The position numbers were made by a program, and so were the translations under genes. From the NCBI GenBank assembly GCA_947385085.1, contig CANDJN010000042.1:1-15490 (forward strand): a stretch of DNA of 15,490 nt, read 5' to 3'. Source of the DNA: an uncultured Erysipelotrichaceae bacterium (GTDB lineage Bacteria > Bacillota_I > Bacilli_A > Erysipelotrichales > Erysipelotrichaceae). The notes beneath the pieces are model-generated. The model was not told the origin of the DNA and did no database searches. It saw only the letters and a program-made list of their open reading frames with translations. Positions within the stretch are counted from its first letter, which is position 1. Each line of letters begins with the position of its first letter. Positions 1 to 7,079 of this stretch are shown in pieces.

Positions 1-674
1 TCTTCCAGCATCGGATAGAATTCTTCTATCAGCTGTTCTAATAATAGAACTAAATCTAATTTTACTTTGGTTATTGGCATATCATTTAAATTATATCTCG
101 TGATTTCAAAAATTTGATTCGTAAGTTCCTCTAATCTCAACGCTTTATCCAATGCGATTTTTACATACTTATTCTGTAAGGTTTCAGAAATTGCTTTTTC
201 TTCATGTAACAACGATAAATAACCGATTACCGATGTCAGCGGTGTTTTTAAGTCGTGCGCCATATACATAATCAAATCATTTTTCTTTTGTTCCGCTTCC
301 TTTGTACGCTTTACGCTTAAAATATATTCATATTTGATCTGATTTAATTTCTCCGAAAATTTAATCATTTCATGCGGTAATTCAATGTTTGCGCTATCTT
401 CATTTAATATTTGATCTAGCGATTCATACAATTTTTCTCTGTTCTCAATTTTCTTAGAAACGAAGTAATAAAATATGATAATCATCGTAACGATAATATA
501 AAGAACAAAAATAGTATCTTTACTATAAATGCACCATAGATATAGATTGTAATTGATTCGATATAATGCGTTTCCTAAAAAATCTCCTAAAAGTCCTAAA
601 ATGACAATATAAAAGACGCTTGCGAGGGTAAATCCGATCGTAATGATTAGAACTAAGTCACCGACTAAATTCAT
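1..674 (-). CDS. VanS-like sensor histidine kinase (partial, 3' end off the left edge)
   Basis: This is the first 224 codons of a membrane sensor kinase that would phosphorylate the VanR-like regulator encoded just upstream. Two membrane segments are visible, at about residues 6-27 and 51-66, with only a short external loop between them. A cytoplasmic linker follows, then the H-box MAHDLKTPLTSVIGYLSLL with the phospho-accepting His at residue 140. The stretch after it (DKALRLEELTNQIFEITRYN) closely follows VanS as I remember it. The catalytic ATPase domain lies outside the window. The ATG at 674 has GAGAAG just upstream and lies 19 bases after the regulator stop, so the pair is one operon. 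The short external loop suggests sensing within or near the membrane. VanS-type kinases respond to glycopeptides or cell-wall stress, but the ligand here is unknown. Base composition is AT-rich compared with the genes to the right. Confidence 0.88.
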   Translation of the reverse strand, partial: MNLVGDLVLIITIGFTLASVFYIVILGLLGDFLGNALYRINYNLYLWCIYSKDTIFVLYIIVTMIIIFYYFVSKKIENREKLYESLDQILNEDSANIELPHEMIKFSEKLNQIKYEYILSVKRTKEAEQKKNDLIMYMAHDLKTPLTSVIGYLSLLHEEKAISETLQNKYVKIALDKALRLEELTNQIFEITRYNLNDMPITKVKLDLVLLLEQLIEEFYPMLE

Positions 675-693
675 CTTCTCTTTGAATAAATCT

Positions 694-1377
694 TTATTTT
701 TCAATTTTATATCCCACACCCCATACCGTTTTAATGAATTTAGGATTTTTTGTATCTTCATTTAATTTACCTCTTATTCTCCTGATATGTACCATTACCG
801 TGTTATTATTTTCTAAATATTTTTCTTTCCACACCTTTTCAAACAATTCTTCTGAGCTCACCACATTACCTCTTTTTTGCGCCAAATACAACAAGATATC
901 AAACTCTATCGGCGTTAGTTCAATGCTTCGGTCATATAGCTTACACGCATGTCTATTTGAATCGATTTCCAAGCCATTGATATCAATAATCGAATCTTCT
1001 TTCTTTTCATTATATTTTGTATATCGTCGATACGCTGACTTTACTCGAGCTATGAGCTCCAATGAGTTAAAGGGCTTTGTAATATAATCATCGGCGCCCA
1101 AGGTGAGACCTTGTATTTTATCTTTATCCTCAATCTTTGCGGTTAACATGATGATGGGATAATTTAATCCCTTATCTCGGATCATTTTACATATTTCAAA
1201 GCCGTTTACATCCTTAACCATCACATCTAAGATCGCAAAATCAAGCTTTTGCGTTTCGATACACTTTATTGCCTCCTTTGATTCATAAAATTTAAAAACA
1301 TTGTAATTCTCATTTTTTAAATAAACTTCCACAAGATCGGCAATTTCTTTTTCATCGTCTAATACTAGAATATTCAT
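694..1377 (-). CDS. VanR-like OmpR-family response regulator
   Basis: This is a 227-residue DNA-binding response regulator. Its receiver domain (about 1-115) has acidic residues D7 and D8, phospho-acceptor D51 (in FAILDVMVKDVNG), T79 and K101 (GADDYITKPF). The C-terminal winged helix (about 125-227) ends in KFIKTVWGVGYKIEK, the usual OmpR/PhoB ending, and the whole chain strongly resembles VanR. An upstream ATG at 1410 would add 11 residues, but the ATG at 1377 is preceded by AAGAGGAT at proper distance and begins directly with the canonical MNILVLDDE, so it is preferred. The gene is followed after 19 bases by its kinase. It is divergent from the C39-type peptidase at 1541, which is the likely target. 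VanR regulators usually activate resistance or wall-modifying genes and often their own operon. No van ligase cluster is in view, so a role in glycopeptide resistance is not shown. Confidence 0.93.
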   Translation of the reverse strand: MNILVLDDEKEIADLVEVYLKNENYNVFKFYESKEAIKCIETQKLDFAILDVMVKDVNGFEICKMIRDKGLNYPIIMLTAKIEDKDKIQGLTLGADDYITKPFNSLELIARVKSAYRRYTKYNEKKEDSIIDINGLEIDSNRHACKLYDRSIELTPIEFDILLYLAQKRGNVVSSEELFEKVWKEKYLENNNTVMVHIRRIRGKLNEDTKNPKFIKTVWGVGYKIEK

Positions 1378-1429
1378 TATATCCTCTTTTCTGTATACTG
1401 CTTTTAGCACAGTTATTTTGTATTTACCA

Positions 1430-1459
1430 TATATAACATTAAACGTAAGAAAAAGTTAA
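1430..1459 (-). promoter_or_regulatory. Likely promoter of the VanRS-like operon
   Basis: On the minus strand a TATATA box at 1435-1430 is preceded, after 18 bases, by TTAACT at 1459-1454. The predicted transcript would begin near 1423, leaving about 45 bases before the regulator start. The -35 box overlaps the first of the 11-base TTAA repeats, which would allow autoregulation. This is inferred from sequence only, and the region is AT-rich, so chance matches are likely. Confidence 0.4.
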
Positions 1460-1488
1460 GATTTATTTAACGATTTCTTAAAAATCTT
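1456..1488 (+). promoter_or_regulatory. Three 11-base TTAA direct repeats, probable response-regulator operator
   Basis: TTAA occurs at 1456, 1467 and 1478, exactly 11 bases apart, giving TTAAGATTTAT, TTAACGATTTC and TTAAAAATCTT in tandem. Tandem half-sites at 11-base spacing are characteristic of OmpR/PhoB/PhoP-family binding sites. A further TTAA at 1439 is out of phase. The block sits between the divergent regulator and peptidase genes. The assignment to this VanR-like protein is inferred from position and regulator class. Confidence 0.5.
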
Positions 1489-1509
1489 TTGTTCGATAGC
1501 TTTTATAAT
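1478..1509 (+). promoter_or_regulatory. Likely activator-dependent promoter of the C39-type peptidase gene
   Basis: A perfect TATAAT lies at 1504-1509, 31 bases before the peptidase ATG. The position for a -35 box (about 1481-1486) holds AAAATC instead of anything like TTGACA, and it is covered by the third TTAA repeat. A good -10 with a regulator site replacing the -35 is the layout of PhoB-class activated promoters. Confidence 0.5.
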
Positions 1510-1540
1510 AAAAACAAGCTACAGAAAAGAGGCAAAAGCA

Positions 1541-2329
1541 ATGAAGAAAAAAAGAAAAGTAAAGAAAATGCGCTTAACAGCGGTTGTGATCATAGTCATT
1601 TTAGGACTATCCTTATGTCTTAAAGCGATTTTATTTCATGATGTGTTATGCCATTTTAATCTTATCAATAGTGCAGAACAATTCATTTCAAAAATTTTAT
1701 ATAATTCAAAGTATCCGGTGATAAAACAAGATACAAATGCGAACTACCCTGGAAAGGGACAGGAAACAATCACTGATAAAGATGGTTATTTTACTACATT
1801 TACAACAATAGAAAACGATCAGAAAACATATATTGATTATAAGCAAAACGGAAATTCTTCTTGGAGTGATAGAGAATATTGGGACGGTACGATGGCAGAA
1901 TATGGCTGCGGCATCACAGCACTGGCGACGATTTTAAGCGGATATGGTCAAAATGATACCCCTGAGGAGCTTAGGAAAAAGTATTATCCCCTGTTCGATT
2001 ATGATATACTTGGCGAAGAATTATCCCATACATTTCATATTGACAACACCGGTTTTTATTATGACAGTGATCATTTATCAAAAGAACAGCTTCAGAAACA
2101 TTTAAAAACAAACAGACCGATCTTAATCTGTTTATGGAATAAGCCAAGTGATAATCGCTGGACTACGGCATCACATTATATGGTCTTATTAGCTGCGGAT
2201 GATTATGATATGGTGTATGTAGCGAATCCTAATGGCGGCAAGAATGACAGTAAAAGCTCAGGCTGGTATGAATGGAATGAAGTTATTCCATATATCGCGA
2301 AAGCCTTATATATCGAAAGCTATCATTAA
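1541..2329 (+). CDS. Membrane-anchored C39-type (papain-fold) cysteine peptidase
   Basis: This 262-residue protein has a very basic N terminus (KKKRKVKKMR), one hydrophobic segment at about 11-32 and no obvious lipobox, so it is probably held at the outer membrane face or secreted. The catalytic part (about 95-262) has the expected C39-like order: Cys123 in AEYGCGITALATIL, His212 in ASHYMVLLAADD and Asn229 in VYVANPNGG, closing with GWYEWNEVIPYIAKALYI. Family members cleave peptides or peptide bonds outside the cell; the substrate here is not known. The ATG at 1541 has AAGAGG eight bases upstream. The gene is alone on this strand, diverges from a VanR-like regulator, and its promoter overlaps the proposed operator, suggesting two-component control. 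It is AT-rich like the regulator and kinase. It lacks the ATP-binding and transport domains of bacteriocin exporters that also carry C39 domains. Confidence 0.8.
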   Translation: MKKKRKVKKMRLTAVVIIVILGLSLCLKAILFHDVLCHFNLINSAEQFISKILYNSKYPVIKQDTNANYPGKGQETITDKDGYFTTFTTIENDQKTYIDYKQNGNSSWSDREYWDGTMAEYGCGITALATILSGYGQNDTPEELRKKYYPLFDYDILGEELSHTFHIDNTGFYYDSDHLSKEQLQKHLKTNRPILICLWNKPSDNRWTTASHYMVLLAADDYDMVYVANPNGGKNDSKSSGWYEWNEVIPYIAKALYIESYH

Positions 2330-2382
2330 AAAGCACAGGCTGCATCAAACAGCAGGAAAAGGCTTGTCCCTATAAATAGAGA

Positions 2383-2421
2383 AAAGCTCAATTTCACCCT
2401 TTTGAAGTGTCATTGAGCTTT
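2383..2421. terminator. Shared hairpin terminator between two converging genes
   Basis: A perfect 10-base stem (AAAGCTCAAT at 2383-2392 pairing with ATTGAGCTTT at 2412-2421) carries an inner CAC/GTG pairing in the loop. On the minus strand it is followed by TTTTCTCTATTT, a fair U-tract, and it begins 6 bases after the stop of the 2427-2786 gene. On the plus strand it follows the peptidase gene by about 55 bases but has only a short T run. Confidence 0.7.
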
Positions 2422-2426
2422 AGTAG

Positions 2427-2786
2427 CTATGAAATAGCGCGATCAATTTTAGCCTTCAACTGCGTTGCCAATTCTTGATCTTCGCGATAAATATCGGTAT
2501 TGAAAACAGTTTTGCGATCGGAAATATACGCTGCTTTTACCGTTCCATCTTTTAATACAATCTTTAAGCCAACATACAAGCTTGGCTCTCCCAGCATTGA
2601 GTAAAATGTCGTTCCACCCAAGACCTGATGAACAAATGGCTCCGTTTTCCCTTTATATTTAGCATCTTCATTCATCACTGAAACCTTTTGAATTTCCTTA
2701 TAGGGGATTTCACCTTGCGTACCAATTAAAATAGTAAGAAATTGATTATCATCATGAAATTCTATGCATTTATTTTCTGCACTCAT
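2427..2786 (-). CDS. Small conserved-looking protein of unknown function
   Basis: I do not recognise this 119-residue protein. The start is taken at the ATG at 2786 because AAAGGAG lies 6 bases before it; an ATG six codons upstream lacks this signal. It has no signal peptide or membrane segment and is probably cytoplasmic. Its pattern is alternating short hydrophobic strands (FLTILIG, LYVGLKIVL, VKAAYIS) followed by a charged C-terminal helix (about 98-118, ending in KAKIDRAIS). That layout is compatible with a small beta-barrel or PH-like domain, which is only a structural impression. It is a single gene with its own promoter and a terminator directly after the stop. Codon and base use are intermediate between the AT-rich left block and the housekeeping genes to the right. 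Confidence 0.7.
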   Translation of the reverse strand: MSAENKCIEFHDDNQFLTILIGTQGEIPYKEIQKVSVMNEDAKYKGKTEPFVHQVLGGTTFYSMLGEPSLYVGLKIVLKDGTVKAAYISDRKTVFNTDIYREDQELATQLKAKIDRAIS

Positions 2787-2935
2787 AAATATCTCCTTTA
2801 TCATTCATTCTGCAGGATTACCTTGTTTAGATTAACGTAAAAAGTACTTTCACATATTCATTCTATGCGAGCTTCGCAATATTTGATTAACCCATTTTTT
2901 CACCGCTTCCTTAACTAATTATTTTTTATATATTC

Positions 2936-2964
2936 ATTATAGTCACGTATCGCTGGCGATAAAG
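2936..2964 (-). promoter_or_regulatory. Likely promoter with palindromic operator candidate; notes on the 2787-3100 gap
   Basis: A perfect minus-strand TATAAT lies at 2941-2936. Just upstream, at 2948-2961, is the palindrome TATCGC-TG-GCGATA, in the spacer/-35 area where a repressor would block polymerase. The -35 itself is weak. The leader to the gene start at 2786 would be about 145 bases and contains a weak 17-codon reading frame (2903-2850, GTG start). The remainder of the gap, 2965-3100, holds only a nearby short inverted repeat (GCATA-A-TATGC, 2972-2982) and the mnmG terminator. Confidence 0.4.
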
Positions 2965-3009
2965 CCTTTTGGCATAATATGCACTTCTATGGATTATTTG
3001 GTAATAGGG

Positions 3010-3052
3010 TTGCTTAAATAAAAGAGTCAATTTAATATCACGCTAAGTTGAC
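3010..3052 (-). terminator. Probable mnmG terminator
   Basis: About 50 bases after the mnmG stop, minus-strand GTCAACTT pairs with AAATTGAC (5 pairs, one mismatch, 2 pairs) around an 11-base loop at 3052-3026. TCTTTTATTT follows. The stem is weak, so this is a moderate call. Confidence 0.4.
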
Positions 3053-3100
3053 CCCTTTGAATATTTAAATAAATTATTCTTTTTTAAATGATTTAAAATA

Positions 3101-4951
3101 CTATTTCTTGCTTTCAAGGTAAACAGCCAATACCGCTATATCCGCCGGATTAACACCGGATATGCGGCTTGCCTGTCCCATCGTATGAGGGCGTATCTGA
3201 TGTAATTTCTGCTTTGCCTCTAAGGAGAGATGCTCCATCGCTTCATAATCCAAATCATCAGGTAGAATGCGTGCTTCCATGCGCCGTAGATTTTGTGCAT
3301 CTCGTTTGGCTTTGGCAATATATCCATCATATTTGATTTCAATTTCAATTCGTTTTCCAAGATCTTTGGATATTACCAGATTTAAATACGGCTTTAGCCC
3401 TTCCAAGCTTACTTGCGGACGCTTTAATAATTCTGCGGCATTGATGCCTTCCTTCAGCGGTTCAAAGCCCAGCTGACTTAAATATTCATTAACCGCATCC
3501 TTTGGAGTAAAGCGAATCTCATGCAAGGCATTCTTTATCTTTTCCTTTTGATTTTGCATCGCTAAAAAGGCCTGATATCGTTCTTCATGAATCAATCCTG
3601 CATCATAACCGTAGCTGCATAATCGCTCATCCGCATTATCGTGGCGCAAGAGTAAGCGGTACTCCGCCCGTGATGTTAGCAAGCGATAAGGTTCATTGGT
3701 GCCCTTAGTAACCAGATCATCAATCAATACACCAAGATATGCCTCATCACGACGCAGAATCAGCGGTTCCTTTCCATCCAGCTTTTTCACCGCATTAATT
3801 CCAGCCAATAATCCCTGACCGGCCGCTTCCTCATAGCCGCTGGTTCCGTTGATCTGACCTGCGGTAAATAAATTCTCGATGATTTTACTTTCTAAGCTCG
3901 GTTTCATTTGAAGCGGATCAATCGCATCGTATTCAATCGCATAGGCATAGCGAGAAATCACACAATGTTCCAACCCCGGTAAACTGCGTAGCATCGCTTC
4001 CTGCACATCATGAGGCATTGAGGTTGAAAAGCCTTGAACGTAAGTCGTATCCAAAACCTCGCTTTCCGGCTCTAAAAACAACTGATGGCGCGGCTTATCC
4101 GCAAAACGAACAAGCTTATCCTCAATGCTGGGACAATAGCGTGGACCCACGCCCTTTACCAAACCGGAATACATTGACGACTGTTCGAGATTGTCACGAA
4201 TAATCGCATGGGTTTGCAAAGTGGTATAAATCAGATAACAGGGAAGCTGCTTTTCATAGGGACGCGTTTGTTTTGTTTCAAAGGAAAAGCATACCTTTTC
4301 CTTTGTTCCAGGCTGCACTTCCGCTTTGGAAAAATCAATGGACGCCGTAAGGATACGCGCCGGCGTTCCTGTTTTCAATCGGAATGTTTTGATGCCGTAA
4401 TCACGCAGCGATTGAGAAAGATTGGGGGTCGTCGGCTCCCCTTCAGGACCACTGGGCGTCGCATTATGACCAACGAGAATCGAGGCATCCATAAAAGTAC
4501 CGGTTGTCATGATAACCACCGATGCGCTCTCCATCGCTCCATCCCCCTGTAATATGCCCTTCACCTGATGATTTTCAACAAGCAATTTCTCAACTATCAT
4601 TTCTCTGACTTCCAGATTCTCCTGATGTAACAAGACCTCCTTCATATATCGCTTGTAGGCGACCTTATCGGATTGTACGCGCAAACACTGTACGCCCGGA
4701 CCCTTGGTCGTATTCAACATTTTAAACTGCAGCGCTGTCGCATCGGCAGCCTTGCCCATCTCTCCGCCCAGCGCATCGATTTCCCGAACCACAATGCCCT
4801 TCGCCGGACCTCCGATGCTCGGATTACACGGCATACTGGCAATCATATCAATATGTAATGTATATAAAATGGTTTGTTTCTGATTACGCGCACATGCCAA
4901 TGCGGCTTCAACACCGGCATGTCCACCGCCAATCACGATGACATCAGCCAT
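3101..4951 (-). CDS. mnmG: tRNA U34 carboxymethylaminomethyl modification enzyme MnmG (GidA)
   Basis: This 616-residue FAD enzyme works with the GTPase MnmE to build the cmnm5 group on wobble uridine 34 of certain tRNAs. It begins with the FAD-binding Rossmann motif VIGGGHAGVEAALA (7-20). The MASMPCNPSIGGPAKG motif follows, with conserved Cys42. Further on are RLKTGTPARI (191-200), GPRYCPSIEDK with the second key Cys at 273, GQINGTSGYEEAAGQGL, PYRLLTSRAEYRLLLRHDNA and the C-terminal HTMGQASRISGVNPADI, so the full family length is present. An in-frame ATG at 5017 would add 22 residues with no family match; the ATG at 4951 has AGCAGGTGAT nearby and starts right at the Rossmann fold. It has its own promoter after the prmC terminator. 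mnmE, often next door in other bacteria, is not in the window. Confidence 0.97.
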   Translation of the reverse strand: MADVIVIGGGHAGVEAALACARNQKQTILYTLHIDMIASMPCNPSIGGPAKGIVVREIDALGGEMGKAADATALQFKMLNTTKGPGVQCLRVQSDKVAYKRYMKEVLLHQENLEVREMIVEKLLVENHQVKGILQGDGAMESASVVIMTTGTFMDASILVGHNATPSGPEGEPTTPNLSQSLRDYGIKTFRLKTGTPARILTASIDFSKAEVQPGTKEKVCFSFETKQTRPYEKQLPCYLIYTTLQTHAIIRDNLEQSSMYSGLVKGVGPRYCPSIEDKLVRFADKPRHQLFLEPESEVLDTTYVQGFSTSMPHDVQEAMLRSLPGLEHCVISRYAYAIEYDAIDPLQMKPSLESKIIENLFTAGQINGTSGYEEAAGQGLLAGINAVKKLDGKEPLILRRDEAYLGVLIDDLVTKGTNEPYRLLTSRAEYRLLLRHDNADERLCSYGYDAGLIHEERYQAFLAMQNQKEKIKNALHEIRFTPKDAVNEYLSQLGFEPLKEGINAAELLKRPQVSLEGLKPYLNLVISKDLGKRIEIEIKYDGYIAKAKRDAQNLRRMEARILPDDLDYEAMEHLSLEAKQKLHQIRPHTMGQASRISGVNPADIAVLAVYLESKK

Positions 4952-5028
4952 ATTTATCACCTGCTTTTCTTTACTATTATACACGATTTTGATCGGATAA
5001 GGAAAACTCATGATCATGACATGCTTTT

Positions 5029-5057
5029 ATTATAGTGCTTACCATTTGCGCACAAAT
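5029..5057 (-). promoter_or_regulatory. mnmG promoter
   Basis: On the minus strand, TATAAT at 5034-5029 is preceded 15-16 bases upstream by TTTGTGC. It lies between the prmC terminator and mnmG, about 78 bases before the chosen start. The predicted transcript begins near 5022. Confidence 0.5.
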
Positions 5058-5080
5058 AATAAGTATCGCTAATCACATCA

Positions 5081-5101
5081 TAAAAAGGAGGATTTCCTCC
5101 T
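5081..5101 (-). terminator. prmC terminator overlapping the stop codon
   Basis: On the minus strand AGGAGG-AAAT-CCTCCT is followed by TTTTTA. The first two bases of the stem are the AG of the prmC TAG stop codon. It is a short but GC-rich hairpin with a U-tract, and it separates prfA-prmC from mnmG. Confidence 0.75.
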
Positions 5102-5954
5102 ATAAATTGATATAAATCAGCAGCATCCGATCCTTGCCACTCATATCCTTGCGAATTTCATAGCGATCATGTGGAAAGTATTCCTTTAACAATGTTTCCA
5201 TCTCCGCTTTTTGATTCCAGCCCATTTCAAATGCCAGCAACGCACGTTCCTTCAATACCTTGCGGCATTCAGCGAAAATCTGTTGGTAGTACTTCAAGCC
5301 ATTGGCGCCGCCAAACAGCGCTAAGTGCGGTTCAAAATCTACCACGCTTTTCTCCATAACCTCCGTTTGCGGAATATAGGGAGGATTGGAAATCAAAATA
5401 TCGACCTTCATATTGCGTTCACGTAGCGGCTCCAGCATATCACCGATTAGCATAGGAACCACTGCCTCATTTTTTGCGGCATTTCTGCGTGCCACCGCTA
5501 TCGCCTCCGCACTAATATCGGTCGCTAACATGTTGATCGCCGGAGCTTCTTTTTTCAGTGCCACCGCTATCGCCCCGCTGCCGGTTCCAATATCTACCGC
5601 CGTCACATCATACTGCCCGCTAAAATATTCATCATATTCCGCCAGTATATTCGCTACCAGTTCTTCGGTTTCGGGACGTGGAATTAACACCGCATCGTTT
5701 ACCTCAATGCGATAGCCGTAGAACCACTCATAGCCAAGTACATAGCCTAACGGTTCTCCGTTGATCATCCGTCTAATGCCGGATTGATATTGTTGGCTCA
5801 ATTCCTCGCTCATTTCTTCATCCATTTCCATATATAGGTTATGATGGCTTTGATTGGCAAGCTCTAACAAATAAAGCTGTGCCGCCTGTTCTCCGTATCC
5901 GGCTTCCTCCATGCGACGCTGTGCTTCCTTTAACGCGCTGCGAAAGCTTGCCAT
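5100..5954 (-). CDS. prmC: Release factor glutamine methyltransferase PrmC (HemK)
   Basis: This 284-residue S-adenosylmethionine-dependent enzyme methylates the Gln of the GGQ motif in class I release factors, raising their termination activity. An N-terminal helical domain (about 1-85) is followed by LIPRPETEELV (90-100). The Rossmann methyltransferase domain has the SAM-binding motif VDIGTGSGAIAVAL (120-133), an acidic strand end (ATDIS, 144-148) and the catalytic NPPY at 190-193. The gene begins at an ATG that shares one base with the prfA stop (TAATG), so it is translationally coupled to its own substrate's gene. This is the classic arrangement in many bacteria. Transcription ends at the hairpin that overlaps the stop codon. 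Confidence 0.96.
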   Translation of the reverse strand: MASFRSALKEAQRRMEEAGYGEQAAQLYLLELANQSHHNLYMEMDEEMSEELSQQYQSGIRRMINGEPLGYVLGYEWFYGYRIEVNDAVLIPRPETEELVANILAEYDEYFSGQYDVTAVDIGTGSGAIAVALKKEAPAINMLATDISAEAIAVARRNAAKNEAVVPMLIGDMLEPLRERNMKVDILISNPPYIPQTEVMEKSVVDFEPHLALFGGANGLKYYQQIFAECRKVLKERALLAFEMGWNQKAEMETLLKEYFPHDRYEIRKDMSGKDRMLLIYINL

Positions 5955-7030
5955 TATTCCTTCGCTCCTGCCAGCTTTGCCTGTTGATCGGCGCTGAGTA
6001 ACGCCGTAAACAAATCTTCCAGTCGCCCCTCCATAATGCGATCCAGCTGATTCACCGTATAGCCGATGCGATGATCGGTCACACGGTTTTGCGGATAATT
6101 ATAGGTGCGGATTTTCTCAGAGCGATCTCCGCTGCCGATCTTGGAGCGCCGCTCTGCCCCTGCCTGCGCTTCCAATTCCCGCTGATGTTCCTCATAAACA
6201 CGAGAGCGAATCGTCATAAGCGCAGTCAAGCGGTTTTCATGTTGCGAACGTCCGTCTTGACATTTTACGACGATGCCGGTCGGCTTATGCACAATTCTGA
6301 CAGCGGAATCGGTCTTATTGATGTGCTGACCGCCGGCTCCCGAAGATCTCATCGTCTCAATTTCCAGATCATTCATATCAATATCGAAATCCTCGGCTTC
6401 AATTTCCGGGGAAACCAAAACCGTCGCGGTGGAAGTATGAATCCGTCCTTGACTTTCCGTCTTAGGCACTCGCTGTACGCGGTGACTGCCGCTTTCAAAC
6501 TTGAATGTCCCATAAGCGCCATCGCCCTTCACCATAAAGCTTACTAAGGAAAAGCCTCCCGCTTCACACACATCCATCTCAATCGTTTCCACTTTCCACC
6601 CTTTTGATTCTGCGTACTTAACATACATGCGATACAAATCTCCGGCAAAAATATTCCCTTCATCACCGCCGGCTGCGCCGCGTATTTCAATAATCGCATG
6701 ATGGGAATCATTGGGATCCTTAGGAATTAACAAAATCTCCAAGCGATGTAACAGCTCCGCTACTCTGGCATTTCCGCTTTCTATTTCCAGCTGTGCCATT
6801 TCCTTGATCTCCTTATCATCTTCCTTTAATAAGGCTTTGGCATCCTCTACATCATTCACCGCCTTTTTATACTCGGTATAGGTTTCTACAACTTGTGTTA
6901 AATCAGCTTGTTCTTTACCAAGCTGTGCTAATCGCTTACTGTCGGAAACGACCTCGGATGTCATCATCAACTCGGTAATTTCATGATAGCGATTGACCAT
7001 TCCTTCTAAGCGTTCAATCATGACACTCAT
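5954..7030 (-). CDS. prfA: Peptide chain release factor 1
   Basis: This 358-residue factor reads UAA and UAG stop codons and releases the finished chain. The N-terminal helical domain covers about 1-105. The codon-reading motif PKT lies at 189-191 (RVPKTESQGRIHTS), matching the PxT of RF1 and not the SPF of RF2. The catalytic GGQ lies at 233-235 in SSGAGGQHINKTDSAVRI, with Q235 as the PrmC target. Length is normal. The ATG at 7030 is preceded by GTGAGG about nine bases upstream; the ATG three codons later is too far from it. The gene has its own promoter and a structured leader of about 80 bases, and is coupled to prmC. Confidence 0.97.
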   Translation of the reverse strand: MSVMIERLEGMVNRYHEITELMMTSEVVSDSKRLAQLGKEQADLTQVVETYTEYKKAVNDVEDAKALLKEDDKEIKEMAQLEIESGNARVAELLHRLEILLIPKDPNDSHHAIIEIRGAAGGDEGNIFAGDLYRMYVKYAESKGWKVETIEMDVCEAGGFSLVSFMVKGDGAYGTFKFESGSHRVQRVPKTESQGRIHTSTATVLVSPEIEAEDFDIDMNDLEIETMRSSGAGGQHINKTDSAVRIVHKPTGIVVKCQDGRSQHENRLTALMTIRSRVYEEHQRELEAQAGAERRSKIGSGDRSEKIRTYNYPQNRVTDHRIGYTVNQLDRIMEGRLEDLFTALLSADQQAKLAGAKE

Positions 7031-7056
7031 GGTTTATTGCCTCACTTTCTATACTG

Positions 7057-7079
7057 AGAAAGTCCATCTATGACTTTCT
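7057..7079 (+). terminator. Hairpin in the prfA leader, terminator-like on the plus strand
   Basis: AGAAAGTC (7057-7064) pairs perfectly with GACTTTCT (7072-7079) around a 7-base loop. Read on the plus strand it is followed by TTTTTCT, the form of an intrinsic terminator, although no plus-strand gene precedes it. Read on the minus strand it is a hairpin in the prfA 5' leader, with the A-run ahead of it. Confidence 0.45.

Noticed and set aside
734..1087. Plus-strand frame opposite the VanR-like regulator
   Set aside because: It is the complement of a clearly conserved protein and has no promoter or ribosome binding site.
1..2421. Vancomycin resistance gene cluster
   Set aside because: Only the two-component pair resembles van genes. 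No ligase, dehydrogenase or dipeptidase is visible, so resistance is not claimed.
4018..4858. Open plus-strand frames opposite mnmG, and similar ones opposite prmC, prfA, tsaB and tsaD
   Set aside because: They are antisense to well-identified genes, have arginine- and serine-rich low-quality sequence and lack proper ribosome binding sites.
4952..5017. 22 extra codons at the front of MnmG
   Set aside because: They do not resemble the family, and the Rossmann motif begins directly after the ATG at 4951.
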